Shown: piece by piece, positions 1 to 6,939 of the stretch | Numbering within the stretch: the first letter of the stretch is position 1 | How the letters are laid out: every line of letters begins with the position of its first letter | Origin: Phycisphaerae bacterium | GTDB lineage: Bacteria > Planctomycetota > Phycisphaerae > UBA1845 | Assembly (NCBI GenBank): GCA_021604825.1 | Contig: BQJS01000115.1 | Location: 1 to 15,379, forward strand | Length of the DNA: 15,379 nucleotides | Direction: 5' to 3' | Translations under genes and position numbers: made by a program | Notes under the pieces: model-generated | Seen by the model: only the letters and a program-made list of their open reading frames with translations | Database searches by the model: none | Told to the model about the DNA's origin: nothing

Positions 1-170
1 GGATACTCGGTCGCCTGATTGTCTTCCACTCGTCGATTCAGATTGTTTCCCACGCGCCTGGTCTCCATGGATACGATCCCCACGCGCAATGGGTAGGCCG
101 TGGGGAACTGGGGGCAACGGGTTGTATCACTGCGTATTCGACCCAAGAGGGTCTTGGAAAACCACTCCAT
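1..170 (-). CDS. Possible 5' end of a minus-strand gene running off the left edge
   Basis: On the minus strand an open frame enters from about 455 and has one ATG, at 170. From there it reads about 57 codons to the window edge without a stop, beginning MEWFSKTLLGRIRSD. In this frame first codon positions are richer in purines and third positions richer in G/C than in the aligned plus-strand frame, as expected for real coding in GC-rich DNA. Against it, there is no ribosome binding site before the ATG, the stretch is short, and I recognise no family. The plus-strand frame that stays open from the edge to about 213 is the main competing reading. Confidence 0.3.
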   Translation of the reverse strand, partial: MEWFSKTLLGRIRSDTTRCPQFPTAYPLRVGIVSMETRRVGNNLNRRVEDNQATEY

Positions 171-538
171 TATACGGACGCGAAAGTGGTCGGGGGAGAT
201 GCCGATTCCTGATAAAGTATGTATCGGCGAAGTCGGTCGATTGAGCTTAACTGGTTTCGGGAAATAGGCGACGGTACGGCGTAACTTTAGATTCTGCAAC
301 GACGTACGATGCGATGCGACGTGCTGCGAGGGAGTGGCTGGATGGCTGTCGGGTCGGGGGTATCGCAGGGAACCGGAGGAGTGAACGCGTTGAGTCGGTG
401 AGCCGATGTGCCTACTTGATCTATCGCGTGGAAGTTTGGAATCGAGGCCCCAGGTTTAAAAACCTGGGCCACCCGTCGTTTGAGGAATAGTCGCTGAATG
501 AACCTAAGTGGTTTCATGATTCAGGTTGAGTACTAGAT
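171..538. other. Gene-poor stretch with no convincing gene
   Basis: No open frame here has coding character. A 76-codon minus-strand frame (287-517) is rich in Arg and Pro, runs through a hairpin and looks like a chance frame. The only structure seen is the perfect hairpin at 449-468, listed separately. Confidence 0.5.
446..474. repeat. Perfect hairpin followed by CCACCC
   Basis: The arms CCCAGGTTT (449-457) and AAACCTGGG (460-468) are perfect complements two bases apart, and the 3' arm is followed by CCACCC. A second hairpin at 2298-2317 has another stem sequence but the same layout: a C-rich 5' arm, a G-rich 3' arm, then CACCC. From memory, such hairpins recur between genes in planctomycete genomes, but this was not checked. 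There is no clear T-run, so it is not called as a terminator. Confidence 0.5.
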
Positions 539-823
539 TCACGTGGTTCGATCGAGATCCTGTACGAATTGTATGAAGGCTAAGATTAAATATGGCACGC
601 ACCCAAGGTCCACCAATAGTGGCACCCAGAAGAATTTAAGGAAGCCTGGAATTGGCAATACAGCGACTCCGATGGCATCGAAGAGACCTCCCAATAATGG
701 TGCTAACGACTGGCCTTGGGGCCGTTTCAATTGGCGAAGAACAATCCAAGCGTTCGTCCCAGCAATGACAGAGAATATCGTCATGCAAAACAAACCGACA
801 CACCATTGAGCAACATTCAACAT
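539..823 (-). CDS. Small three-helix inner-membrane protein, unknown function
   Basis: The 94-residue product is almost entirely hydrophobic. One membrane segment covers about residues 7-29, a short polar loop (LKRPQGQS) follows, and two further segments lie at about 40-60 and 62-87 before an acidic end. The middle has the pattern S..PLLGG....LP...F..W.PLL.D.G..PY. From memory this occurs in small uncharacterised membrane proteins of several bacterial phyla, so the frame is very likely real, although no function is known. The start is the ATG at 823, with no clear Shine-Dalgarno sequence. It lies 33 bases downstream of the SGNH lipoprotein gene on the same strand, so co-transcription is likely. 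The opposite-strand frame here (543-809) is antisense shadow. Confidence 0.75.
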   Translation of the reverse strand: MLNVAQWCVGLFCMTIFSVIAGTNAWIVLRQLKRPQGQSLAPLLGGLFDAIGVAVLPIPGFLKFFWVPLLVDLGCVPYLILAFIQFVQDLDRTT

Positions 824-856
824 TTGGCCAATCCAGATAACTTTGAAGGCTCTGCA

Positions 857-1633
857 TCACTGTTCCGCAGCGTTGGCTTCGAAGGCTCTTAGGAATTGGT
901 CGGCGGCGATTTCGTTGCCGGCTGAGCTTAGGTGGTTGCAGTCGAAATAGTTTTCGCCGCTGGCGTTGATTTCGTCGGAGCGGGAATCGATGTCTACGAG
1001 TGTGGCGCCGGTGTTTTCGGCGGCTGACACTATGCGATCGTTTAGGCGGCGGACGTAGACGTTGGCATTGATGGCTTGTGGGGCTAGGAGGATGTTTAGC
1101 GGCAGCGGGTCGCAGGATGCGGTTTGTTCGCGGATGGGGAAAAGCGTTGCGACGTAGACTTCCCAGCCGGCGACTTGGGCGGCGCTGATTTGTTGTTCGA
1201 GGTTGGTTTGGGAATCGTCGAGCAGTTCGGTGAGGCGGCCTGCGAATGGGTAGTCGGTTGAGTCGGGCGAGAAGATTAGCAGGGAATCGGTCTCGCCGAT
1301 GAAGTCGATGATGTCGCTGCCGCCCTCCCACAAGAGAAGAGTCGTTGCATTCGGATACGTTTCGAGCGCGATGATTCGTTGCAAACGCTGCAACCCTTCT
1401 TCGGTGGTTTCGCCGCCGTTGCCTTCGTTGACGAAGCGGATGGGGTCTTCGTCCAGGCGTTCGCGAAGGATGTCCCAGTAGTTGCGATTGCTGGGGCCGT
1501 CGGTGGTGGAGTCGCCGAATGCGATGAAATGCACGTCTGGGTCGGGCACGTTGAAGTTGAATTCTCCGCAGCCGCCGAGTGCGATGATTGCGCTGAGGAT
1601 GGTGGCCGCAACGAAGTGTTTTCGGATTCTCAT
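857..1633 (-). CDS. SGNH/GDSL-type hydrolase lipoprotein
   Basis: The 258-residue product begins with a lipoprotein signal: basic MRIRKH, a hydrophobic stretch, then LGGC with Cys22 as the lipidation site. The mature part shows the SGNH-hydrolase blocks: GDSTTDG at 40-46 with nucleophile Ser42, a Gly-rich block II (NEGNGGETT, 69-77), block III at 104-107, and DCNH at 231-234 giving the catalytic Asp and His. Block III, normally GxND, reads GGSD, so the oxyanion-hole Asn is Ser here. The family are esterases, lipases or carbohydrate deacetylases; the substrate cannot be told. The ATG at 1633 was chosen because it puts the signal peptide at the N-terminus; the frame extends to a GTG at 1726, but that lies inside a repeat. 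No Shine-Dalgarno sequence is seen. The gene precedes the small membrane protein at 539-823. Confidence 0.88.
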   Translation of the reverse strand: MRIRKHFVAATILSAIIALGGCGEFNFNVPDPDVHFIAFGDSTTDGPSNRNYWDILRERLDEDPIRFVNEGNGGETTEEGLQRLQRIIALETYPNATTLLLWEGGSDIIDFIGETDSLLIFSPDSTDYPFAGRLTELLDDSQTNLEQQISAAQVAGWEVYVATLFPIREQTASCDPLPLNILLAPQAINANVYVRRLNDRIVSAAENTGATLVDIDSRSDEINASGENYFDCNHLSSAGNEIAADQFLRAFEANAAEQ

Positions 1634-1710
1634 GTTTGGATGATAGAGGTTGGCTAAGTGTCGGTCGAGCGGTTGGGTTTCGATGGGGGGGATGGTGGCG
1701 GTTCTCCCGT

Positions 1711-1790
1711 CGTCACTCCCGCGCACGCGGGAGTCCAGGGTGGGCGGTTATACGCGTGGATTCTGGATTCCCGCGTGCGCGGGAATGACG
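1711..1790 (+). repeat. REPIN-like paired palindrome, copy 1
   Basis: This 80-bp element has two 20-bp palindromes in inverted arrangement. The left is ACTCCC-N8-GGGAGT, flanked by CGTC and CCAG. The right is ATTCCC-N8-GGGAAT, flanked by CTGG and GACG. The outer bases are inverted repeats of each other, and the linker between the arms is not conserved. The right palindrome fits the ATTCCC-N8-GGGAAT form known as dRS3 in Neisseria and seen in many other bacteria. Further copies lie at 6769-6848 and 8216-8297. It sits between the divergent 5' ends of the SGNH lipoprotein gene and the small gene at 1920. Confidence 0.92.
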
Positions 1791-1919
1791 GAATGGGGGC
1801 GGGGATTACGGCGTGTGTGCGTTTCGACATTGGATCGGGAATGGCGTAAGATCGGAAATGACGCGGGCCGCTTGGTGTTGACCGTGATTCGTTTATCTTG
1901 TTTTTGAAAGTTGTTTCGG

Positions 1920-2213
1920 ATGGCAGACTATTCCAATCATCAGCGAAAGCTCATCAATCGATACTATGACAATCGCGATGACATCATGCTGACGAAGGTT
2001 CAGGAATTGGTGACGGAGTTGTACTTGGCTGAGACGAAATCCAAGACCGATCAACTTTGGAAGCGGGTCACGAAGGCGCTCGAGAATCTTAAAATCAAGC
2101 CTTCGGTGATCGAACATATCGTTGCGTCGCAGGACCCTTCCATTCTCGCGTCGAACGTGCAGGAGTGGTTGAAGGGGGCTGTGCCGAAAGCTGATGCATC
2201 GCGTCCGAATTAG
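1920..2213 (+). CDS. Small conserved-looking hypothetical protein
   Basis: The 97-residue product starts MADYSNHQRKLINRYYDN. It is charged and predicted mostly helical, with no signal peptide, membrane segment or Cys, so it is probably cytoplasmic. From memory, near-identical N-termini occur in unnamed small proteins of planctomycetes; no function is known to me. The ATG at 1920 is preferred over an in-frame TTG at 1911 because the recalled relatives start at MADY. Upstream there is only a weak GAAAG. A TTGACC at 1878-1883 lacks a well-spaced -10 box. The gene converges with the large glycosyltransferase gene. Confidence 0.82.
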   Translation: MADYSNHQRKLINRYYDNRDDIMLTKVQELVTELYLAETKSKTDQLWKRVTKALENLKIKPSVIEHIVASQDPSILASNVQEWLKGAVPKADASRPN

Positions 2214-2241
2214 ATTTTAGGACGCCCGCCCTACGGTCGTT

Positions 2242-2258
2242 GTGCCACGGTTTGGCAC
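2242..2258. other. Perfect short hairpin in a convergent intergenic gap
   Basis: GTGCCA (2242-2247) and TGGCAC (2253-2258) form a 6-bp stem around a 5-base loop. It lies between the ends of two convergent genes. No T-run follows on either strand, so a terminator role is only possible. Confidence 0.45.
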
Positions 2259-2296
2259 TTCGTGGGAATAGGATCGGTCAATTCTGATACTTCTGT

Positions 2297-2322
2297 CCCC
2301 CACCCTGAAGGGCGGGGCACCC
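2297..2322. repeat. GC-rich hairpin followed by CACCC
   Basis: CCCCaCCCT (2298-2306) pairs with AGGGcGGGG (2309-2317), leaving one A/C mismatch and a tight TGAA-type loop; CACCC follows. The layout matches the hairpin at 449-468. It lies 8 bases from the stop codon of the minus-strand glycosyltransferase gene and could help end transcription from both sides, but no T-run is present. Confidence 0.5.
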
Positions 2323-2329
2323 AATCTAT

Positions 2330-4510
2330 TTAGATACTTCTTAGGTGATTGCGAAATGCGCTTAGTACGCGGTTTATGGCGGCGTCGTAGGTGAATCTTT
2401 CTTGCACGCATTCTTGCAATTCTTTTAGGACTGCTTGGCGGCGGTCCGTGTTCTTCAAAAAAGATTCGGCTTGTGTCTCGAAGTCTTTTGGTGACGTGAA
2501 AACGATTTCGCGGAAACGGGGGAAGTTCGGAATGACTTCTGGGAATTTTCCGGCATCGCGCAGGGCTTGGAATTCGGTGGCTGGGAGGTCGCCGAAGTCG
2601 CCTTCGCAAAATCGGGTCAGGGGCAGTGATCCGCTGGCGATGATTTCGAAGGAACGTTGATGGTGAAACCCGGAGGGGATTAGTTGCAGGCTCAGCGTTG
2701 AGGAACGGTAGACGTCGCGGAGGTCTTGGCCATGTTCGACGACGCCGGCAGCGTGGGGGCTTAGCGTTGGGTGATTTTCCCAGCCGCGTCCGAAGATCTT
2801 GAATGTGCGATTTGTGCGGTTAGCCCACTTGGAGACCCATTCGAGCGTTCGTTGGCGGCGACCCCAGTCGAAAACGCGATAGGTGTAGTGGGTGGCGAAC
2901 GTGCGGGTGCTTTCTTCGGTCAAATCGAGGTCCATCTCGGTGGCGATGCGGGTCGTGAGTTCGATGGCTTTTCGCAGGCAGAATGCGTCGTCGTCGATGG
3001 CCTTTTTGGTGGCTTCAAACAGGACGTTCATGAATTCGTGAACGGACGGATCGCCCTTTTGAAGTTCTGCTTCGTGGAATTCTTCGATGGGCGTTGACGC
3101 GTTGCTGACGAACGAGATGTCGCACTCGAATCGCTTGCGATGGGCGGCGGATGGTTCGGCGTCGTGAAAGATGCGGGTCGAAACCGGGACATCGACGTAC
3201 TCGAATTGGCCTTTGGGGTAGTCGAACTGTTCGATGCAGCGGTCGCGAAACAATCCGCAGACGAAATCGGGCGCTTTGACGGATTGGCCGGCTTCCTTGC
3301 AGAGCAGATCGGGAAGCGGGTCTTGGATCCAGGTGAGCATCGGCAGGTTGGCTGGTATGAACGGGTATTCGCGGCGCATGTGGTCGAGGATGATGAGCAG
3401 GTTCGGTTTGAATTCCTCGATTGTCTTGCAGATTGTGTTGGGCGTCAGGCAGTGGTGGGCTTGTTGCTCGATGAGGAGTTGGGTTTCAAACCCCTTGTGG
3501 TCGAGGGCGTCCAGCACGTCGCGGGTTGAGTACTGCAGCATGGTTGTGTAGCGCGATGTGAGGGCCAGAACGCGGTTCGGGGGGGTTAGCCTGTTCGCAT
3601 GTTCCGGGCCAGCCGGCGCTTCGTAAAGGTCTTCTAGTCGGGCGCAGATGCTATCGAGCGAATCTCTTCGGGAGTTTTCGACTGCTAGCACTTGCGCTTG
3701 AATTTCTGCAGTGGTGTCGACGTTTGCGGATTGGTTGAGGACCAATTGTGGCAATGCGATTGGGTCGTTGTGGCGCAGGTGCTGGCTGAAATCGTCGATG
3801 GCATCTTTGCCGATGAACCACTCGACGTGTTCGTGCTTGAACAATTCGGTGTGGTCGGCGCAGTGCATCCATGCGATGAAGCGCTGTGGGTTTGTCTCGA
3901 CGACAAACACGGGATGGTTGTAAGTCAAGAACGCATTCTGTGTGAGTTCACACACGCGGTTGATCAATGATCCGAGGCTGACGCCCACGATGACGGGAAC
4001 GTGGATTGGGCCCTTGTCGGGAAGCTGCACGCCGATCTCGCTCGGTTCGACGCCGAGGTCGCCGATCCACTCGCGCATCTGCCCGGGTTCGCGGCGCGAC
4101 ATGTGGAAGCGGCCTGTTTGCGATCTGAACAAGTGGATCTTCTTGAGGTCTTCCTCAGCGCGTTCCAGGGTTCCTTGATGGTGCGGATAGCGAGCTATGA
4201 ATGCTTGAACGTTTCGTTGGTACGTCTCTTTCAGTTCGTTCCACGATACGCGGCCATTGGGCAGCTTGCTTAGTGAATCGTTGAGCTGGTTTTGTAAACC
4301 CAGTGGACCGCCGATGTCGGCGCGACGTTGGATGAGTTCGCGGGCGGGTCCGCCGTATCCGAGGGTGGCGAGCGCCTCGACGCTCATCGCAGCCAGTTCG
4401 GGTGCGTGCGGAAGTTTCGCCAACAGTTCGTGCGACTTCTGGAGGAATTGAAAATGGCGACCGGCTTGGAAGATGCTGGCAAGCTGGTTTGTCTGGGTGG
4501 ACGTTGGCAA
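2330..4510 (-). CDS. CgeB-type glycosyltransferase with extra N-terminal domains
   Basis: The 726-residue protein has no signal peptide and is probably cytoplasmic. Three parts are visible. Residues 1-150 are helical, with TPR-like character. Residues about 165-250 read like a Rossmann segment (VGVSLGS at 175-181, VFVVETNPQRF at 201-211), resembling the N-terminal part of MAF/DUF115 proteins of flagellin glycosylation. Residues about 312-725 look like a GT-B enzyme of the CgeB group, with a sugar-nucleotide half at 570-650 (FGRGWENHP, then SFEIIASGSLPL). It probably transfers a sugar to a protein or surface glycan; donor and acceptor are unknown. The start is TTG at 4510, backed by GAGG five bases upstream. 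It diverges from the family-2 glycosyltransferase gene, which suggests a shared pathway. Confidence 0.82.
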   Translation of the reverse strand: MPTSTQTNQLASIFQAGRHFQFLQKSHELLAKLPHAPELAAMSVEALATLGYGGPARELIQRRADIGGPLGLQNQLNDSLSKLPNGRVSWNELKETYQRNVQAFIARYPHHQGTLERAEEDLKKIHLFRSQTGRFHMSRREPGQMREWIGDLGVEPSEIGVQLPDKGPIHVPVIVGVSLGSLINRVCELTQNAFLTYNHPVFVVETNPQRFIAWMHCADHTELFKHEHVEWFIGKDAIDDFSQHLRHNDPIALPQLVLNQSANVDTTAEIQAQVLAVENSRRDSLDSICARLEDLYEAPAGPEHANRLTPPNRVLALTSRYTTMLQYSTRDVLDALDHKGFETQLLIEQQAHHCLTPNTICKTIEEFKPNLLIILDHMRREYPFIPANLPMLTWIQDPLPDLLCKEAGQSVKAPDFVCGLFRDRCIEQFDYPKGQFEYVDVPVSTRIFHDAEPSAAHRKRFECDISFVSNASTPIEEFHEAELQKGDPSVHEFMNVLFEATKKAIDDDAFCLRKAIELTTRIATEMDLDLTEESTRTFATHYTYRVFDWGRRQRTLEWVSKWANRTNRTFKIFGRGWENHPTLSPHAAGVVEHGQDLRDVYRSSTLSLQLIPSGFHHQRSFEIIASGSLPLTRFCEGDFGDLPATEFQALRDAGKFPEVIPNFPRFREIVFTSPKDFETQAESFLKNTDRRQAVLKELQECVQERFTYDAAINRVLSAFRNHLRSI

Positions 4511-4561
4511 AGGGACCTCGATTCAAGCGAAAGTGGTGTATCGGCAGAAATTGCGTTTCGG

Positions 4562-4614
4562 GTCCAGCCCATCGGCAGTGGTAGCGGGGCGGTGCGATTG
4601 AATATGGGCTGGAC
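4562..4614. promoter_or_regulatory. Perfect 11-bp inverted repeat between divergent glycosyltransferase genes
   Basis: GTCCAGCCCAT (4562-4572) is repeated in inverse as ATGGGCTGGAC (4604-4614), with 31 bases between. It lies inside the 174-bp region separating the two divergent TTG starts. It could be a paired operator serving both promoters, or a stem-loop in one leader. No convincing -35/-10 pair was found around it. Confidence 0.45.
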
Positions 4615-4684
4615 GCGTTGGCAGTGTCCCGCCGATGCGTATGGAAGGAGGGATTGTTGGGTGTCTTGCGCAGGGTGAACGCTT

Positions 4685-5794
4685 TTGAAACCGCGTATCA
4701 GTGTTATCGTGCCGACTTGTAGCCGCCCAGAATCATTGGGGCGGTTGCTGGCGTTTCTGGGTAAACAGCGATTGGACGACGGTCTGTCGTTTGAGGTGGT
4801 TGTTGCGCTCGATGGCAAGGGCAGCACACCAGCGAAACTAGAGGAGTCGCTGACGCTTGCGGATGGCCGGGTCGCCGATGTGCGATGTCTGCCGTTGGAA
4901 CGGGTTGGTATTTCGGCGGCGAAGAACGCGGCGGTTGCAGCGGCGCGCGGTGATGTGCTGCTGTTTGTTAATGATGACATCGAGCCATGGCCCGATTTTG
5001 TGCAGCGACATGCCGATGCGCATGCGGCTGGTCACGAGGTGGTGTTGGGGTATTCGCCTTGGGTGATTTATCCGGATCAAACGATTTTCGACGAGATGAT
5101 TGCGCGCACGCGGATGGTGTTTTTTTATAGCGATTTGAAACGTGGCAAATCGTATGGATTCAGGCATGCGTGGAATCTGAATCTGTCGGTGGCGCGATCG
5201 TTGGTCGAGAAGCTCGACGGTCCGTTCTGTGAATCGCTTCAGCCGGTCTTCTATGACGATGTCGAATTCGCCCATCGGATGATCGGTGACGACGAGCGCG
5301 TGTTTTACGCTTCCGATGCGGTGGCGCTTCATCGACATCGGTACACGTTGGCGTCTTACTTCGGGCGGGAGGCGCTTTTGGGGGTGATGGCCCATTCCCT
5401 GCATCGCGTCAATGACGCTTGTTTCAAAGCGATTTTTGCGATGGGTTTGGATGAATTGGTTTCTGACGCGGGGCGGGTGGTCGAACATGACGTGCGCGAT
5501 GAGACGCGGGCTTTGGCGACGGTTTGCGATCTTGGCGGTCAGGCGATCGACCATCCGGTTGATGAGCGCTTGGTTCGGGCGATGTACGTGGCGCACCTGC
5601 CTCTGAAGCGTCGGGCGTTTCGATTGGGTTTGCTTGCGAGACAAGCCGCACCGAAGCGTGACTGGCGCGAGTATCCGGAGTTGGCGCATGAGTCACTGGC
5701 TGACGATGCAGTGATGGGTTTGTTATTCGATGGGCAAGGTCAATCAGGTGCATCGGGTACATGCCGGCGCATGAATGCCCCCGATGGTCCTTGA
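4685..5794 (+). CDS. Family 2 glycosyltransferase
   Basis: The 369-residue product has a GT-A family-2 fold: the opening strand ISVIVPTCSRPESL (5-18), GISAAKNAAVAAARGD (75-90), and the metal/nucleotide-binding stretch VLLFVNDDIEP (91-101), with Asn-Asp-Asp replacing the usual DxD. A second acidic patch, FYDDVEFAHRM (189-199), stands where the catalytic base region lies in this family, followed by LHRHRYT. No membrane segment is present, so the enzyme is likely soluble or peripheral. The start is TTG at 4685; an in-frame TGA nine bases upstream (4676-4678) leaves no earlier choice, and AGGG (4672-4675) is a suitable ribosome binding site. It diverges from the CgeB-type gene and meets the CAP gene end to end. 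Confidence 0.9.
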   Translation: MKPRISVIVPTCSRPESLGRLLAFLGKQRLDDGLSFEVVVALDGKGSTPAKLEESLTLADGRVADVRCLPLERVGISAAKNAAVAAARGDVLLFVNDDIEPWPDFVQRHADAHAAGHEVVLGYSPWVIYPDQTIFDEMIARTRMVFFYSDLKRGKSYGFRHAWNLNLSVARSLVEKLDGPFCESLQPVFYDDVEFAHRMIGDDERVFYASDAVALHRHRYTLASYFGREALLGVMAHSLHRVNDACFKAIFAMGLDELVSDAGRVVEHDVRDETRALATVCDLGGQAIDHPVDERLVRAMYVAHLPLKRRAFRLGLLARQAAPKRDWREYPELAHESLADDAVMGLLFDGQGQSGASGTCRRMNAPDGP

Positions 5795-6520
5795 TTATCG
5801 CGAACGCCTTTTGCGTTTGGGCGGCGCGTTGCCTTTTCTGTTCATGGGCTTTTTCTTGGTTGGTAGGATCGCGTTGTCGGGAACGTCCATGCCGAAGAGT
5901 TGCACCCACCAGTACTCGGTTCCTTTGTGGCTTTTGAATTTGTAGAAGCCGACACCGGCATAGCGCCAGCGTTTCAGGCGCATGTTGTCGTCGTGGTGCG
6001 GGCTGTCCATCAGGCTCATCATGGCCTCGGCGGCTGACCCCATTTTGTTCATGCCGTAGGCGATGTTTTCACCCACGATCGGATCACAATACCCTGCCCC
6101 CACGGCGCGATCGCCGGGCACACTTCCGTCGGGTGCATTGTGGCTGAAGAAATCTTCGCGGTGCATTCGCTCGGCATAGCGGTTGGCGGCTAACTCCAAC
6201 GAACGCGAGTAGCGCAATAGTGGCAGGTTCTTGCGTTTGCGGTAGTCGTTCACCAGTCGATACATGGCGCGTTGGTAAGGACCGGCTGGCTCGCCGAGAT
6301 CGCGGCAGTCCTTGGGTGGGGTACGTTTCTTGCGGGGTGGAACTTCCCTTTCTCGCGGTGGCGGTTTGCTGATGGTGGCCGCCGTCGGGTCGGGTGGTTT
6401 GGCGAGGATGCTCAATTGTGTGCTGCATCCCGCTACGGGGATGAACGCAATCAGCGTCATCACGAGGAGTTTAACGCAAAGGGATTGTTGGCTGCGGGCG
6501 AGCGAATCCGTACGGTTCAT
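5795..6520 (-). CDS. CAP-domain (SCP/YkwD-like) lipoprotein
   Basis: The 241-residue product has a lipoprotein signal ending VAGC (Cys32) and a Pro/Arg/Lys-rich linker (about 41-70). A CAP domain follows from about 80 to 212: LVNDYRKRKNLPLL, FFSHNAPDGS with His127, GENIAYG with Glu151, SPHHDDNM with His176, and YWWVQLFG. These cover the usual CAP cavity residues, although the common SPGHR.NM reads SPHHDDNM. The tail (about 221-241) is strongly basic. Bacterial CAP proteins are secreted or envelope-anchored and mostly of unknown activity. The ATG at 6520 has GGAG eight bases upstream; the frame extends to a TTG at 6604, but that would bury the signal. Its TAA abuts the TGA of the opposing glycosyltransferase gene. 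Confidence 0.92.
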   Translation of the reverse strand: MNRTDSLARSQQSLCVKLLVMTLIAFIPVAGCSTQLSILAKPPDPTAATISKPPPREREVPPRKKRTPPKDCRDLGEPAGPYQRAMYRLVNDYRKRKNLPLLRYSRSLELAANRYAERMHREDFFSHNAPDGSVPGDRAVGAGYCDPIVGENIAYGMNKMGSAAEAMMSLMDSPHHDDNMRLKRWRYAGVGFYKFKSHKGTEYWWVQLFGMDVPDNAILPTKKKPMNRKGNAPPKRKRRSR

Positions 6521-6589
6521 CGATGAATCTCCGGCTGATTGTTCACCCGTCGCCCTGACACCTGCGGTGCATCGTACTTTGGGTGCATC

Positions 6590-6600
6590 TGCGGTACAAT
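6590..6600 (+). promoter_or_regulatory. Candidate -10 box (TACAAT) upstream of the 24-residue peptide
   Basis: TGCGGTACAAT ends 58 bases before the ATG at 6659 and contains TACAAT, five of six bases of the sigma-70 -10 consensus. No good -35 box is found 16-18 bases upstream. A nearly identical string (TGCGGTTACAAT) lies upstream of the PQQ-like gene at 9635-9646. Confidence 0.25.
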
Positions 6601-6658
6601 TCAATATTGCTGGTGTGATCGGGTTTCATTCGCAACTTATGAGCCAAAGGAGATGGCG

Positions 6659-6733
6659 ATGGAATTTTTGGTGCAGGGCTTGTTATTGCTGCTGGCGGTT
6701 CTTTGGATTTCGGGATTTGTGGCGACGTCGTAG
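6659..6733 (+). CDS. 24-residue single-helix membrane peptide
   Basis: ATG at 6659 reads 24 codons to TAG at 6731-6733: MEFLVQG, a Leu-rich hydrophobic run, then WISGFVATS. This is one membrane-spanning helix with almost no soluble part. AAAGGAG (6646-6652) ends six bases before the ATG, one of the best ribosome binding sites in the window. Another in-frame ATG at 6653 directly abuts the site and is less likely. A candidate -10 box lies upstream. No family is recognised; small peptides of this shape often bind and modulate larger membrane proteins, but no partner is evident. The longer frame starting at 6539 has no coding character before this point. Confidence 0.5.
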   Translation: MEFLVQGLLLLLAVLWISGFVATS

Positions 6734-6768
6734 GGGATTTTTGCGGGTGAGTTTCCCGGGGGCAAGGT

Positions 6769-6848
6769 CGTCACTCCCGCGAAAGCGGGAGTCTAGAACG
6801 GGCGCGGCTATGTGCAGAATCTGGATTCCCGCATTCGCGGGAATGACG
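6769..6848 (+). repeat. REPIN-like paired palindrome, copy 2
   Basis: Exactly 80 bp, as in copy 1. The left palindrome is ACTCCC-GCGAAAGC-GGGAGT and the right is ATTCCC-GCATTCGC-GGGAAT, with the same CGTC and GACG outer flanks and the same orientation. The linker differs from the other copies. It lies between the 24-residue peptide and the aminotransferase gene. Confidence 0.92.
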
Positions 6849-6939
6849 GTGACGCGCGACTTGCGACGCGTAACCCACGACACGCACTCCGCAAGATGCC
6901 CCGCGGGCACGCAGAAGTGCGGCGTTTGATTGAGCGATT

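Noticed and set aside
3..213. Plus-strand open frame from the window edge to TGA, as a gene end
   Set aside because: First-position purine and third-position GC statistics are poorer than in the opposing minus-strand frame, and no family is recognised. It cannot be excluded without sequence to the left.
1878..1899. Promoter TTGACC...TATCTT before the gene at 1920
   Set aside because: The spacing between the boxes is only 10 bases, far from the usual 16-18.
1650..1907. Plus-strand 85-codon frame across REPIN copy 1, with a similar 205-codon frame at 6312-6929 across copy 2
   Set aside because: The peptide is made largely of repeat translation (RTRESR, PACAGMT and RKRESR, PAFAGMT), a well-known artefact of this palindrome class. 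There is no ribosome binding site, and the frames overlap other features.
4838..5689. 283-codon minus-strand frame opposite the family-2 glycosyltransferase
   Set aside because: It is antisense to a well-supported gene, rich in Arg, His and Gln, with no domain pattern.
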